A stretch of 64,000 bases of DNA from JBIYSM02 sp044759095 (GCF_044759095.2 NZ_JBIYSM020000007.1:49799-113798); one strand, 5' to 3'; positions 25,353-34,480 are shown, numbered from the stretch's first letter. The notes: generated by a model from the letters alone, not told the origin. Made by a program: numbers and translations.

Positions 25353-26372
25353 TTATCCGACAAAGTGATACTCTCCCCACGGGGACCGCTGAAAGATGGA
25401 CGTTCCCGCCTTCAAAAATGCCTGTCGCTCCTGTCGAAGTCTAACTTCCATCTGCACCAGTTGAAGCACGCCTCGCAGGTGATAGCCAGGGCGGTTGGCG
25501 TACAAGCCGGTAACCTCGCGAAGGAAGTTATCAGGATAGCGGAGCAGTTGGTGAATCATCCAGATCTGCGTATCACTTACATAATGGACTTTGCTATAGG
25601 CCTCGATTGCCTCCAGGAAGGAATGGACGCTGTATGCCTGCAGCAGGAGCATCCGGCCCATAAACTGCACCAGATCGACGAGCTGCATGTCGTGCCCCAC
25701 CGTATCCAAATCGATTAGATAACAGCTTCCCCGCTCCGTCACCAAAAAATTATGGCTGGCTACATCCCGGTGAGCAAGTGTTCCCGTTTCGATTGATGCA
25801 AACATCTCCGGCAAAAGCGGCAACTTGTAAGCCGATTGCAGCACTTCGCGGCCATCCTGTTTTATTTCTTCCGCCATTTGCAGAATAATCTGTTCAAGAC
25901 GGTTTTGCGGTCCTCTTTGTTCCACATCCCAAATAATTCGTTCAAACTGCTCCATTCTGGTTTCCCATTTGTCCAGCAAAGCAGGCTTCCCTTCGTACGT
26001 GACAGAGGGAGCCGGGAAATCCTTGGCGGCGGCATGGAACCGGGCGAGGGTCGTGGCTGCTTTTTTTACATCGTACAGCGAAGCGTTGTTTGACTCCCTT
26101 CCGTCAATTGCCTTCATCACTGTGAAGTAGCGATCGTTGTAAGGAAATATTTTTTCTCCCGAGGAATCTGACAAGTAGTGAACCGTGTGAGTGAATCCTT
26201 TCTCTTGCAATGCCTGGGCGAGTTGTGTCACCCACTCTGCTTTCTCAAGCTGCTTGTAACCTTTGACAATCCAGTTGCCCCGGTCTGTTTTGACGAGAAA
26301 GACATTACGCCGAGGCTTAACCCCATGTATATGACAGCGAAAAGCTTTTTCAAGAGAAGGAAGGAACCGCAT
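25353..26372 (-). CDS. CotS-family spore coat kinase-like protein (YsxE type)
   Basis: A 339-residue protein of the aminoglycoside-phosphotransferase/CotS kinase fold. The catalytic loop HRDVASHNF and a following IDLDTVGHD (metal-binding Asp) are present, and the N-terminal lobe has a Lys-containing strand (WIVKGYKQL). CotS and YsxE are spore-coat-associated in B. subtilis, where ysxE follows the LysM coat gene spoVID. Here it follows safA by 13 bp. The ATG at 26372 has GAGGAG 11 nt upstream; the frame is open further into safA but without support. Confidence 0.85.
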   Translation of the reverse strand: MRFLPSLEKAFRCHIHGVKPRRNVFLVKTDRGNWIVKGYKQLEKAEWVTQLAQALQEKGFTHTVHYLSDSSGEKIFPYNDRYFTVMKAIDGRESNNASLYDVKKAATTLARFHAAAKDFPAPSVTYEGKPALLDKWETRMEQFERIIWDVEQRGPQNRLEQIILQMAEEIKQDGREVLQSAYKLPLLPEMFASIETGTLAHRDVASHNFLVTERGSCYLIDLDTVGHDMQLVDLVQFMGRMLLLQAYSVHSFLEAIEAYSKVHYVSDTQIWMIHQLLRYPDNFLREVTGLYANRPGYHLRGVLQLVQMEVRLRQERQAFLKAGTSIFQRSPWGEYHFVG

Positions 26373-26385
26373 GTTCAATGACTCC

Positions 26386-27507
26386 TCATGAAGAAGAGGA
26401 GGATTCATCGTACCCATGCTCCCAATCGGGCCATACATCTCGGTCGGGCATTTCCGGCATGTGTTGGGAAGAAGGGTACATCGGGCTGTTCATAGTACCG
26501 GGGGGTCTGTTCATCTGTCCTGCCTGATAGTGGTAAGGCGGCATATAGTGGTGATGATAGTACATCTCCATGGATGAAGTGCTCTGCCCTCTTGGTTGTC
26601 CGTAGTCGTCGCTGGACGATTCGTACGAAGAGGACGGGTACTCGTATGACGGCATCATCAGTGGACGGTTCGGGTGCATCGGCATGAATGAATGAGGCAT
26701 CGGCGGACACCATGGAACCGAGTACGGCATCGGCATCATCCGCGGAGGGGGACTGCAAGGCGGACATGGCTGTTCAGGCACGAATGGACGCTGCTGGATT
26801 TGCGGCATCATATGCGGCATCATCGGGCGCTGCTGGATCTGCGGCTGCATCTGCGGCATCATCGGATTCGGCTGTACTGGCGGCAGCATTTGCGGCATCA
26901 TCGGACGCTGCTGGATCTGCGGCTGCATCTGCGGCATCATCGGATTCGGCTGTACCGGCGGCAGCATTTGCGGCATCATCGGACGCTGCTGGATCTGCGG
27001 CTGCATCTGCGGCATCATCGGATTCGGCTGTACCGGCGGCAGCATTTGCGGCATCATCGGATTCGGCTGTACCGGCGGCAGCATTTGCGGCATCATTGGG
27101 CGCTGCTGGATCTGCGGCTGCATCTGAGGCATCATCGGTTTGGGCTGTACCGGCGGCGGCGTGACAGGCGCTTCGGGAAGGGCAGGCATCTCCGCTTGAA
27201 TCTCGAACTCGTCCTCTTCTTCCACTTCCATTGGACGACGTTCAATTTCCGGCGGAACGATCGGCGCTTCCTTTGACTCTGGAACGGGCATTTCCTTCAC
27301 GGAGGAGGACTGCCCTCCCCCAGGCGATTCAGTATCGCGCGGTCGTACCGGTACCCGTCTAGTGGGAATCTTGATTCTCGCTCCGGGATAAATTACGTCA
27401 GGGGTTTTGATTTGGCTGTTCAGGCGAAGCAATTCTTTGAAGTCGACGCCGTATTTCTTGGCGATTTTCCACATGGTATCGCCTTTTTGCACTACGTGAA
27501 TTTTCAC
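26386..27507 (-). CDS. safA: SafA-like spore coat morphogenetic protein with LysM domain
   Basis: A 373-residue protein. Residues 1-50 form a LysM domain (MKIHVVQKGDTMWKIAKKYGV to PGARIKIPTR) that in SafA binds the cortex and targets the coat. A Pro/Glu linker follows, then a low-complexity region of alternating 13-residue units of the types MMPQMLPPVQPNP and MMPQMQPQIQQRP (about residues 115-232). The C-terminus is rich in His, Tyr, Met and Ser and ends ESSSSS. Gene position near pheA, bofC and ruv agrees with safA in Bacillus. The repeat units are nearly identical in DNA, so copy number may vary between strains and assemblies. Confidence 0.85.
   Translation of the reverse strand: MKIHVVQKGDTMWKIAKKYGVDFKELLRLNSQIKTPDVIYPGARIKIPTRRVPVRPRDTESPGGGQSSSVKEMPVPESKEAPIVPPEIERRPMEVEEEDEFEIQAEMPALPEAPVTPPPVQPKPMMPQMQPQIQQRPMMPQMLPPVQPNPMMPQMLPPVQPNPMMPQMQPQIQQRPMMPQMLPPVQPNPMMPQMQPQIQQRPMMPQMLPPVQPNPMMPQMQPQIQQRPMMPHMMPQIQQRPFVPEQPCPPCSPPPRMMPMPYSVPWCPPMPHSFMPMHPNRPLMMPSYEYPSSSYESSSDDYGQPRGQSTSSMEMYYHHHYMPPYHYQAGQMNRPPGTMNSPMYPSSQHMPEMPDRDVWPDWEHGYDESSSSS
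26795..27165 (-). repeat. In-frame tandem repeats of safA
   Basis: Roughly 39-bp and 78-bp units encoding alternating MMPQMLPPVQPNP and MMPQMQPQIQQRP. Units are almost identical at DNA level, indicating recent expansion or homogenisation. Confidence 0.85.
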
Positions 27508-27662
27508 TGGATGATTCTCCTCCCTCTCGAAAACTCCCTACCATGGTATGCACCCATAGGCGTTTTGCTCACAGGGGAGGATCGGGCATGCGCCCAACTT
27601 TTTCATAACATTCGTCCCTGCGCGATCAGACACAGAGACTGTTACTGGACAGTTACGGGCGT

Positions 27663-27817
27663 AAGAAAACCCACCCGGCATTCGCTATTCTCACCCCACT
27701 CGGCGGTAGCTATCGCTGAGCCGAGTGGGGTCCCTTTTTTCGCCGGGCGGGGTCCCGAACACTTTTCTAGCGGCTGTATGGGATGTCCAAATTTATTAAT
27801 TCTTATACACCAAAAAA
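27663..27817. repeat. Dispersed repeat family B, copy 2 (long form)
   Basis: A nested palindrome. Outer arms CCCACCCGGC (27670-27679) and GCCGGGCGGG (27742-27751) pair 9 of 10; inner arms CCCCACTCGGC (27694-27704) and GCCGAGTGGGG (27720-27730) pair perfectly and are followed by TCCCTTTTTT. The right part has GTATGGGATGTCCAAATTTA. The element abuts the pheA terminator and lies about 155 bp upstream of safA. Nothing else stands out in the 318-bp gap 27508-27825 except GCATACCAT at about 27541, which could be part of a sporulation promoter for safA. Confidence 0.87.
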
Positions 27818-27839
27818 GCCACCTGCTACGAGGTGACTT
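27812..27839 (-). terminator. Terminator of the hom-thr-phe operon
   Basis: Minus-strand stem GTCACCT/AGGTGGC with T5-T6, overlapping the pheA stop codon. Confidence 0.8.
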
Positions 27840-28689
27840 TCTGCAAGTAGAACGGATATGTCCCCAACTGGCGAACCTGGCAGCCCAACGCTTCGATTTC
27901 AGCGAACGCGCCCGGGAGCAATACCTCATCCATTTTCTGTTCGATATCAATGACGAAGTAATAGCTGCCCAGCCCTTTTTTCGTCGGGCGAGATTCGATG
28001 CGGGACAGGTTGATTTTGCGCCATGCGAAGGCGGCCAGCACTTGATAGAGCGCTCCCGGAAAATCTTCCGGCAGCGTAACCAGAATGGTCGTTTTCTCTT
28101 TCGGAGAATCAGGCAGCTCCATCGGGTGTTGCCCCACCAGTACAAACCGGGTGTAGTTGTTGGAGTAATCTTCGATGTTTTGGCGGGCGAAAGCTAGCGG
28201 ATAGATCTCCGGTGCCAGGCGCGTGCCGATCGCTGCCCACGGTTCATCGGGATGCTCGCTCACCATCTGCGCCGCCATGGCCGTACTGTTGGTGTACTCG
28301 ATGACTGCATGCGGCAGATAGGTTTGCAGAAAATTGTGGCATTGGGCGATAGCGTGGGGGTGTGACAGCACTCTGGTAATGGAGGAAAGAGCCAGCTGTT
28401 CCTCCCGTTCAGCTACCAGAAGGTGCTGCGAAATGGGCAGGGCCAGTTCCGCCATAATCGGCAAGTCCACTTCGTGAATCAGCCAATCCAGTGTTGAATT
28501 AACCGTTCCTTCAATGGAATTCTCCATCGGAACGACGCCGTACTCCACATCCTCTTTGGCCACAGCATTCAGTACATCAATGATGCTCTGGCAGGGCAGA
28601 TAACGGAGCCCTTGATGACCAGTCAGTGCGCGGGCCGCCTCTTCGGTAAACGTTCCCCGGGGGCCCAAAAAGGCAAGTTTCTTCTCCAT
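27826..28689 (-). CDS. pheA: Prephenate dehydratase
   Basis: Converts prephenate to phenylpyruvate in phenylalanine synthesis. The 287-residue protein starts MEKKLAFLGPRGTFTEEAA, has VPMENSIEGTVNSTLD and the catalytic Thr-Arg-Phe in NNYTRFVLVG (near residue 175), and a C-terminal ACT domain with LSRIESRPTKKGLGSYYF that mediates feedback by phenylalanine. It is monofunctional, with no chorismate mutase part. It is the last gene of the operon, 28 bp after thrB. Confidence 0.96.
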   Translation of the reverse strand: MEKKLAFLGPRGTFTEEAARALTGHQGLRYLPCQSIIDVLNAVAKEDVEYGVVPMENSIEGTVNSTLDWLIHEVDLPIMAELALPISQHLLVAEREEQLALSSITRVLSHPHAIAQCHNFLQTYLPHAVIEYTNSTAMAAQMVSEHPDEPWAAIGTRLAPEIYPLAFARQNIEDYSNNYTRFVLVGQHPMELPDSPKEKTTILVTLPEDFPGALYQVLAAFAWRKINLSRIESRPTKKGLGSYYFVIDIEQKMDEVLLPGAFAEIEALGCQVRQLGTYPFYLQKVTS

Positions 28690-28717
28690 GGCTTTTCTCC
28701 TATCCCTGTTCCTCTCT

Positions 28718-29644
28718 CTATTCCAGGTAGTCCACCTGCGCGCCGAGTTGATCAGGTATCAGCAGCATCGTACGATAGGCGATTCCGTTTTGCGCCATCA
28801 CCTGGTCGACGAAAAAGAGCAGTCGCTCTTTCTCCTCCTCTCCGGCGTAAAAACAGAGGATAGTCGGGCCTGCCCCGCTCAGGGCGGCACCCAGCGCTCC
28901 GTGTCCGGGAGCACCCTCCAGTATTTCCGTCAGGCCGGGAACCAGTTCGGCGCGATACGGCTGATGCAGCCGATCCCGCATCGCCTGGGCAAGCAGGTCA
29001 AGTCTGCCGTATGCCAACGCGGCCACCAGCAAACTGCTATGACCAACATTATAAATCACATCCTGCTTGCTGTATACCTCCGGCAGGACGTGTCGGGCTT
29101 GTTCCGTCGGCAGCCAGAAATCGGGAATGACAACCATCACCCGCAAACCTGAAGGAGGAGAAAAGCGTACGTAGGGAACCGGTTGGTCCGCTTTCTCCGG
29201 TAACGTCGAGACGACGATTCCGCCGAACATCGCAGCGCCGACGTTGTCCGGATGTCCTTCCATACGGCTGGCCATGTCGAATAACTGATCGCGTGAAAAC
29301 GGTTCTCCTGCCAGACTGTTGGCTGCCACCAACGCCGCGACGATCGCTGCCGCGCTGCTGCCCAGTCCGCGAGTCAAAGGCACCTTACTGGATGCCTTGA
29401 TGTGCAGTTCGGGGGCAGGCAACCCAGCCTGTTGAAACAGCTGGGCCGCCACTTGGTACAGCAAATTGCTTTTATCGGCAGGGAGAGCATGCAGTTCGGA
29501 CCCATGGAGTTCGATCTCCGTTTTTCCGCTAACGCGCATCTCAATGGTAGAGTAAAGTTGAAAAGCCATTCCGACGGCGTCAAATCCCGGTCCCAGATTG
29601 GCCGTACTGGCGGGCACCGTTACCCGCACGCGTCGATTGTTCAT
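28718..29644 (-). CDS. thrB: Homoserine kinase
   Basis: A GHMP-family kinase making O-phosphohomoserine for threonine synthesis. Motifs are VPASTANLGPGFDAVG near the N-terminus, the ATP loop PLTRGLGSSAAAIVAAL near residue 85-100, and the late GAALSGAGPT. I choose the ATG at 29644 (308 residues) because AGGTGAG lies 7 nt upstream; a GTG at 29656 overlaps the thrC end and has no site. Tightly spaced after thrC. Confidence 0.95.
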   Translation of the reverse strand: MNNRRVRVTVPASTANLGPGFDAVGMAFQLYSTIEMRVSGKTEIELHGSELHALPADKSNLLYQVAAQLFQQAGLPAPELHIKASSKVPLTRGLGSSAAAIVAALVAANSLAGEPFSRDQLFDMASRMEGHPDNVGAAMFGGIVVSTLPEKADQPVPYVRFSPPSGLRVMVVIPDFWLPTEQARHVLPEVYSKQDVIYNVGHSSLLVAALAYGRLDLLAQAMRDRLHQPYRAELVPGLTEILEGAPGHGALGAALSGAGPTILCFYAGEEEKERLLFFVDQVMAQNGIAYRTMLLIPDQLGAQVDYLE

Positions 29645-29648
29645 GATG

Positions 29649-30749
29649 TCACTCACCTGCTTTTTTTTCCTTAATCAGCGCCATTACGGCCTCACGGGTC
29701 GCGGGTACGGCACGCGGCTCCTCTCCAACCAGTTTCAGCGCGACGTTTGGATCCTTCAGTCCGTTACCGGTCAGCACGCAGGCGATAACGGCCCCGTCCG
29801 CCAAACGCCCTGCTTTTCGCAGCTTGACAACTCCAGCCAGCGAGGCAGCAGAAGCCGGTTCGCAGAAGATTCCTTCGTTTTTGGCCAGCAACTGGTACGC
29901 CTCTACTATCTCCTCATCCGTAACGCTGTCCACCAATCCTCCCGATTCGCGGATGGCGTTCAGCGCCCCTTCCTTGCTTGCCGGGTTGCCAATCCGGATT
30001 GCCGTCGCGATCGTCTCCGGATTGGGCACAGGCTCTCCATGGACAAGCGGTGCAGCTCCGGCGGCCTGGAAGCCGTACATCAGCGGCAGCTTGTCAATCC
30101 GTCCGGCTTTGTTGTACTCCTTGAACCCTTTCCAATAGGCGGTGATGTTCCCCGCATTGCCGACCGGAATGGCCAGGATGTCGGGCGCTTGGCCCAAAGC
30201 GTCGCAGATCTCAAAGGACGCTGTCTTTTGGCCTTCGATCCGGTAAGGGTTCACCGAGTTGACCAAAGTGATCGGTTCTTGCGCGGTAATGTCCCGAACA
30301 ATTCGCAGCGCCTCGTCAAAGTTGCCGTCGATTGCGATCACTTCCGCACCGTAGGCAATCGCCTGGGCCAGCTTGCCCAGCGCGATGTTTCCGCTCGGGA
30401 TCAGTACGATGCAGCGGAGGCCCGCCCGTGCGGCGTAGGCTGCTGCCGCTGCCGAAGTGTTGCCCGTGGAAGCGCACATGATCGTTTTGCTTCCTTCTTC
30501 CATCGCTTTGGCCACGGCCATTACCATGCCGCGATCCTTAAATGATCCGGTCGGGTTCAACCCTTCGTATTTGAAATACAGTTCCACTCCCAGCTGCCTG
30601 GACAGCGACGGTGCGTGGATCAAGGGAGTGTTGCCCTCATGCAGGCTCAATTCCGGGGTCTTTTCCGACACCGGTAAAAACGTGCGGTAGCGGGCGATTA
30701 TTCCCGATTGGCGGCTTGCCTGGTCAACAAATTGGGTATTTTTGCTCAT
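29649..30749 (-). CDS. thrC: Threonine synthase
   Basis: A PLP enzyme converting O-phosphohomoserine to threonine. The 366-residue protein has the PLP lysine in NPTGSFKDRGM (near residue 61), CASTGNTSAAAAAYAARAG, and the phosphate-binding VGNAGNITAYWKGF. The short form is typical of Gram-positives. Its start overlaps the hom stop by four bases (ATGA), with GGAGGAG upstream. Confidence 0.96.
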   Translation of the reverse strand: MSKNTQFVDQASRQSGIIARYRTFLPVSEKTPELSLHEGNTPLIHAPSLSRQLGVELYFKYEGLNPTGSFKDRGMVMAVAKAMEEGSKTIMCASTGNTSAAAAAYAARAGLRCIVLIPSGNIALGKLAQAIAYGAEVIAIDGNFDEALRIVRDITAQEPITLVNSVNPYRIEGQKTASFEICDALGQAPDILAIPVGNAGNITAYWKGFKEYNKAGRIDKLPLMYGFQAAGAAPLVHGEPVPNPETIATAIRIGNPASKEGALNAIRESGGLVDSVTDEEIVEAYQLLAKNEGIFCEPASAASLAGVVKLRKAGRLADGAVIACVLTGNGLKDPNVALKLVGEEPRAVPATREAVMALIKEKKAGE

Positions 30750-32053
30750 TCGGAATCTCCTCCCTCTACACGGTAGCAGCTTTTCACTTCATGAACGATT
30801 TCCATTTCCTGCATGTGCTTGAGCACGTTTTCCATATCGCATTTGGCTGCCAGGTGCGTCACCAGGATGATTTCCGCCTGCGTGCCGCCGTTGTACGGCT
30901 GCTGCAACACCTGCACAAGCGAAATGTTTTTGTCTGCCAAAAGCTGGGTAATTTGCGCCAGTACGCCGCGTTTGTCAGCGACAATGATGCGCAGGAAGTA
31001 CTTGGAGAACTTTTCGCTGTCTTCTTTCAGGATTTTTTCTTTATACGGTGCGACCATGCCGCGTCCGCTTACACCCAGCTTCATGTTCTTTACCACGGTT
31101 ACGAGGTCGGACACGACCGCGGTCGCCGTCGGCAGTTCCCCGGCTCCCGGACCGTAAAACATCGTTTCTCCCACGGCTTCCCCATGTACATATACGGCGT
31201 TGAACACGCCGTTGACCGATGCGAGCGGATGGGATTTCGGCAGCATGGTGGGCTGCACGCTCACCTCAATCGCCTCGCCGTCCCGTCTGGCAATCCCGAG
31301 CAACTTCACCTCATAGCCCAGCTTTTTGCCGTAGGCGATGTCCTCCTTGGATACCTGGCTGATGCCTTTTACGTCCACATCCTCCAGTTTCATCGGGACC
31401 CGGAAGCCCAGCGTCGCCAGAATCGCCATCTTGCGTGCTGCGTCGAAGCCCTCGACATCCGAGGTCGGATCTGCTTCCGCGTAACCGAGTGCCTGCGCCT
31501 CTTTCAGCACTTCTCCGTAGTCGGCGCCTTCCTGGCTCATTTTCGTCAGAATGTAGTTGGTCGTGCCGTTGACAATCCCCATCATTTTGGTGATGCGGTC
31601 GGAGGAGAAGCCTTCCACCAGGGCTCTCAGGATGGGGATGCCGCCAGCCACGCTCGCTTCGTAAAAGACATCGCAGCCTTTCTCCTGTGCCTTTTGCAGA
31701 ATTTCTCCGCCGTGCAGCGCCATCAGGTCCTTGTTGGCCGTCACCACGTGCTTGCCGCGCTCCAGAGCAGCCAGGATGTACTCCTTGGCCGGTGAGATCC
31801 CCCCGATGACTTCGACGATGATGTCAATTTCCGGATCGTCCAGCAGATCGTTCGGGTTAGAGGTTATGATGTGTTTCATGGAATCAATGCTGCGCGATTT
31901 CCCCGGATCCTGGACCAGAATCTTATGTACCTCGATTCCGAGTCCGGTCTGCTTTTGCAAATCCTCCTGATGTCCCTGAATGATGCGCACCACACCCGTG
32001 CCTACCGTACCGAATCCCATCAATCCCACTTTTGCCGTTTGTTTCTTCTCCAT
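30746..32053 (-). CDS. hom: Homoserine dehydrogenase
   Basis: Reduces aspartate semialdehyde to homoserine, the branch point to threonine and methionine. Its 435 residues include an N-terminal Rossmann motif (GLMGFGTVGTGVV), the catalytic region ILTKMSQEGADYGEVLKEAQALGYAEADPTSDVEG, and a C-terminal ACT domain (LRIIVADKRGVLAQIT) for feedback. GGGAGGAAAG precedes the ATG. It stands between pheB and thrC in one transcription unit. Confidence 0.96.
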   Translation of the reverse strand: MEKKQTAKVGLMGFGTVGTGVVRIIQGHQEDLQKQTGLGIEVHKILVQDPGKSRSIDSMKHIITSNPNDLLDDPEIDIIVEVIGGISPAKEYILAALERGKHVVTANKDLMALHGGEILQKAQEKGCDVFYEASVAGGIPILRALVEGFSSDRITKMMGIVNGTTNYILTKMSQEGADYGEVLKEAQALGYAEADPTSDVEGFDAARKMAILATLGFRVPMKLEDVDVKGISQVSKEDIAYGKKLGYEVKLLGIARRDGEAIEVSVQPTMLPKSHPLASVNGVFNAVYVHGEAVGETMFYGPGAGELPTATAVVSDLVTVVKNMKLGVSGRGMVAPYKEKILKEDSEKFSKYFLRIIVADKRGVLAQITQLLADKNISLVQVLQQPYNGGTQAEIILVTHLAAKCDMENVLKHMQEMEIVHEVKSCYRVEGGDSE

Positions 32054-32080
32054 CTCTCTTTCCTCCCATTAGTCAGCGTT

Positions 32081-32524
32081 CTATCCGCGTCCCACGATCA
32101 TCGCTTTGCGCACGCCGTTTATTTCCTGCAATCCATCCAAAAACTCCGTGCTTGAGACTTTCAAATTCGCCATGTCCACGGACATGGAGATGTTGGCAAT
32201 TCCCTGCAGCGGAATGGTTTGGTTGATTGTCAGTACGTTTCCTCCCTGCTCTGCCACGTATTGCAGCACCTTGGAAAGAAAGCCGGAGCGGTGTTCCAAG
32301 GTAAACGTGATCGTCATGATGTTTTCCCTCATCATGGCGTTGAACGGGAAAATGCTGTCCTTGTATTTGTAAAAAGCGCTGCGGCTTAAACCGACGCGCT
32401 CCACCGCCTCGTTTACCGTATCGACTTCACCGGATTCAAGCAGCTTTTTCGCTTCAATAGTTTTGGCGATTGATTCCGGCAGAATATCGGAACGGATCAG
32501 GTAAAATTTTTCTTCTCGTTTCAT
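32081..32524 (-). CDS. pheB: ACT domain-containing protein PheB (UPF0735)
   Basis: A 147-residue protein with an N-terminal helix-turn-helix-like part (VNEAVERVGLSRSAFYKYKDSIFPF) and a C-terminal ACT domain (ITFTLEHRSGFLSKVLQYVAEQGGNVLTINQ). It was once called chorismate mutase but the domain is not that enzyme; a ligand-binding or regulatory role is more likely. In B. subtilis pheB lies between obg and pheA; here hom, thrC and thrB lie between. The ATG at 32524 has CAGGAGGA just upstream. First gene of the operon. Confidence 0.9.
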   Translation of the reverse strand: MKREEKFYLIRSDILPESIAKTIEAKKLLESGEVDTVNEAVERVGLSRSAFYKYKDSIFPFNAMMRENIMTITFTLEHRSGFLSKVLQYVAEQGGNVLTINQTIPLQGIANISMSVDMANLKVSSTEFLDGLQEINGVRKAMIVGRG

Positions 32525-32564
32525 TTGTCCTCCTGAAGTAAACACGTGTTCATTCAATGGGGAC

Positions 32565-32593
32565 ATTATATCGAATGTTTCTCCTTGTGACAA
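32565..32593 (-). promoter_or_regulatory. Sigma-A promoter of pheB-hom-thrC-thrB-pheA
   Basis: TTGTCA (32593-32588), 17-nt spacer, and TATAAT (32570-32565), 40 nt before the pheB start. I see no T-box or attenuator in the short leader. Confidence 0.8.
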
Positions 32594-32675
32594 TCCTTCT
32601 CCGCTATTTTTTTACATGGATCCGCTTCCGTTTGTTCAGACTAGTAAAGATTCAGAAAAAAGCGAGGTGAAAAAC

Positions 32676-32828
32676 ATGGCAGGACGCGGCAAAGCAGACA
32701 AATCGGAGCGCCGTAACAACCATCCCCCGGGTAAGCCGAGTGATCTCGATCAGTTCGGGGACAAAATGAAAGGAAAAAAGATGGCGCAATCTCCCCATAT
32801 TACGGAAGACCCGAGCGGTAACGGGTAA
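32676..32828 (+). CDS. Small hydrophilic protein, 50 residues
   Basis: Starts MAGRGKADKSERRNN and is highly charged, with Gly, Pro and Lys, and no hydrophobic segment. It is probably unstructured in isolation. The ATG has GAGGTG 8 nt upstream. A family B hairpin begins 10 bp after the stop and could terminate it. I cannot assign a family; its size and composition resemble minor spore proteins, but that is a guess. Confidence 0.7.
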   Translation: MAGRGKADKSERRNNHPPGKPSDLDQFGDKMKGKKMAQSPHITEDPSGNG

Positions 32829-32837
32829 ACATTACCT

Positions 32838-32991
32838 AAGAAAACCCACCCGGCATTCGCTATTCTCACCCCACTCGGTGGTAGCTATCGCTGAGCCGAG
32901 TGGGGTCCCTTTTTTCGCCGGGCGGGGCCCCGAACCCTTTTCTAGCGGCTGTATGGGATGTCCAAATTGATAAATTCTATACACCAAAAAA
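32838..32991. repeat. Dispersed repeat family B, copy 3 (long form)
   Basis: Nearly identical to copy 2. It lies between the ends of two convergent genes. Its inner hairpin with TCCCTTTTTT reads as an intrinsic terminator for the plus-strand 50-residue gene. Confidence 0.87.
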
Positions 32992-33022
32992 GAGGCATCC
33001 ACCATCATGGCGGGATGCCTCC
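32986..33022 (-). terminator. Terminator of the DUF5666 gene
   Basis: Minus-strand stem GGAGGCATCC/GGATGCCTC followed by T6, fused to the A-rich end of repeat B copy 3. Confidence 0.85.
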
Positions 33023-33027
33023 ACTTG

Positions 33028-34305
33028 TCAGTCGTCCTCATTCTCCACTTTCAATTCTTGGGCGATCAGGACGCCTTCTTCCCAGGTTCCTTCTGCCTCT
33101 ACCTTATCTCCAACCTGGATTTCGGCAAAGCTGAAGTTTTCTTGTTTTTCCGCTTTGATTTTGGTCGCTTCCGTCACCTGAATGGTCTTGCCGTGGATCG
33201 TCAGCGTCATGGCAAAAGCATCGATGGCTTCAACCCTGCCTTCCACTTCGCCTTCTTTCTTCTCGTCGTCATCTTCCTCGTCGTCTTCCTCTTTGACCTT
33301 AATCTTCAGTGCAAGCCACGTCTCGCCCTGCTGCATCGCCTTCACTTCCACCTGCGTACCAACCACAAGATCCGCCAAAGTCAACGCTTGATCATCCTGC
33401 TTGATCCTGGTGTCGTCCGTTACCGTAATGACTTGTCCGTTCAAGGTAATGGTTCCGGCCGTCACGTCGACAACTTCGATGGAACCTTCCCATTTCACCG
33501 GTTCCCGCTGAATGCTGACCACTTTTGCCGTTATCACGTCTCCTGTTTTTTGACCGGTTGCCACTACCTTGTCACCCGGCAGGACTTCTTCCAGGGTCGC
33601 TTCTTCTCCGTTCAAACGAAGTTTCGCGTCATCTGCCACAACAACCTTCACATCGTCGAGGAGGATCGTCCTTGCTTCCAGATCAACGGAGGCTACGGTT
33701 CCCTTCACGACGGTCCCGCTGCGCTTCACCTTTATGGATGACGCCTGAAGCACCTCTCCCTTGAGGTAGCCTGACACGCTCACCTGATCGCCCTGAAGCA
33801 GATCAGCCAGCGTGCCTTTCTCCCCTTTCCATTTCCACGCGGTCTTCTCCGTCACTTGAACGGTTTTTCCCGCAGCGGTAAAGGTCTGGGCTTCTAAATC
33901 AATCGACTCCACCTTTCCATTCACGCTTCCCTTTTTCTTGGATACATGAATGGAGATAGCCTTCTGCATTTCTTCCGCCGCCATGTACTCCACCTTGACG
34001 GAATCGCCTTCCCAAACGTCAGCCAGCGTCGGATTTTTCCATCCCGGCAGCTTTAATTTGGTTTTCTGGTCCACAACAAGTTCAAGCGGTTGTCCCTTTG
34101 CATCCAGTGTCAATTTGCCGGCAGCTTCATCCACTGCCGTTACCGTTCCGCTCGCCTTTGCTTTCTTGGCTTTCACCGGCTTGTCAGGCTTCGGTTTCCC
34201 TGATTGCTCCTTTGCCGTCTGAACCGGCTGCGCTTTGGCCTGGATCACGGGGATCCACGTAAAGAGCATGAGAAAAACAAGTGTAAACGAAAGCCATTTT
34301 TTCAC
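33028..34305 (-). CDS. Secreted protein with five DUF5666-like repeats
   Basis: A 425-residue exported protein. A GTG start at 34305 has GAGGGGTG 9 nt upstream; the signal peptide ends near QAKA. A Lys/Pro-rich linker follows, then about five beta-rich units of 65-80 residues. Each begins like GxVxxVDxxAxTxTLxG with a recurring LADLxxGDxVxVxG motif. Between units 4 and 5 is a strongly acidic linker (EEDDEEDDDEKKEGE). DUF5666 repeats are OB-like domains of unknown function. The protein may be surface-exposed and cation-binding, but no enzyme motif is seen. Confidence 0.8.
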   Translation of the reverse strand: MKKWLSFTLVFLMLFTWIPVIQAKAQPVQTAKEQSGKPKPDKPVKAKKAKASGTVTAVDEAAGKLTLDAKGQPLELVVDQKTKLKLPGWKNPTLADVWEGDSVKVEYMAAEEMQKAISIHVSKKKGSVNGKVESIDLEAQTFTAAGKTVQVTEKTAWKWKGEKGTLADLLQGDQVSVSGYLKGEVLQASSIKVKRSGTVVKGTVASVDLEARTILLDDVKVVVADDAKLRLNGEEATLEEVLPGDKVVATGQKTGDVITAKVVSIQREPVKWEGSIEVVDVTAGTITLNGQVITVTDDTRIKQDDQALTLADLVVGTQVEVKAMQQGETWLALKIKVKEEDDEEDDDEKKEGEVEGRVEAIDAFAMTLTIHGKTIQVTEATKIKAEKQENFSFAEIQVGDKVEAEGTWEEGVLIAQELKVENEDD

Positions 34306-34442
34306 TGAGCAAGCACCCCTCTCGGAAAAAGTAACGGAAAAAGCTTCCGTCCTTTCTTCTATCGACTTGTCCCTGCCGATTTTGTAGCGGCAATATACAA
34401 ATCCGCAAAAAATGGTCACTTTTTCCTATTTCCCTTCCCACG

Positions 34443-34480
34443 CAAAAAACCGCCTCCCCTTACACAAGGAGGCGGTTTTG
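34443..34480. terminator. Terminator downstream of obg
   Basis: Stem AACCGCCTCC/GGAGGCGGTT with T6 on the minus strand and TTTTG on the plus strand. Confidence 0.85.

Noticed and set aside
26688..27276. Ala/Ser- and His/Arg-repeat proteins on the plus strand
   Set aside because: They are antisense translations of the safA repeats; the minus-strand LysM protein explains the sequence.
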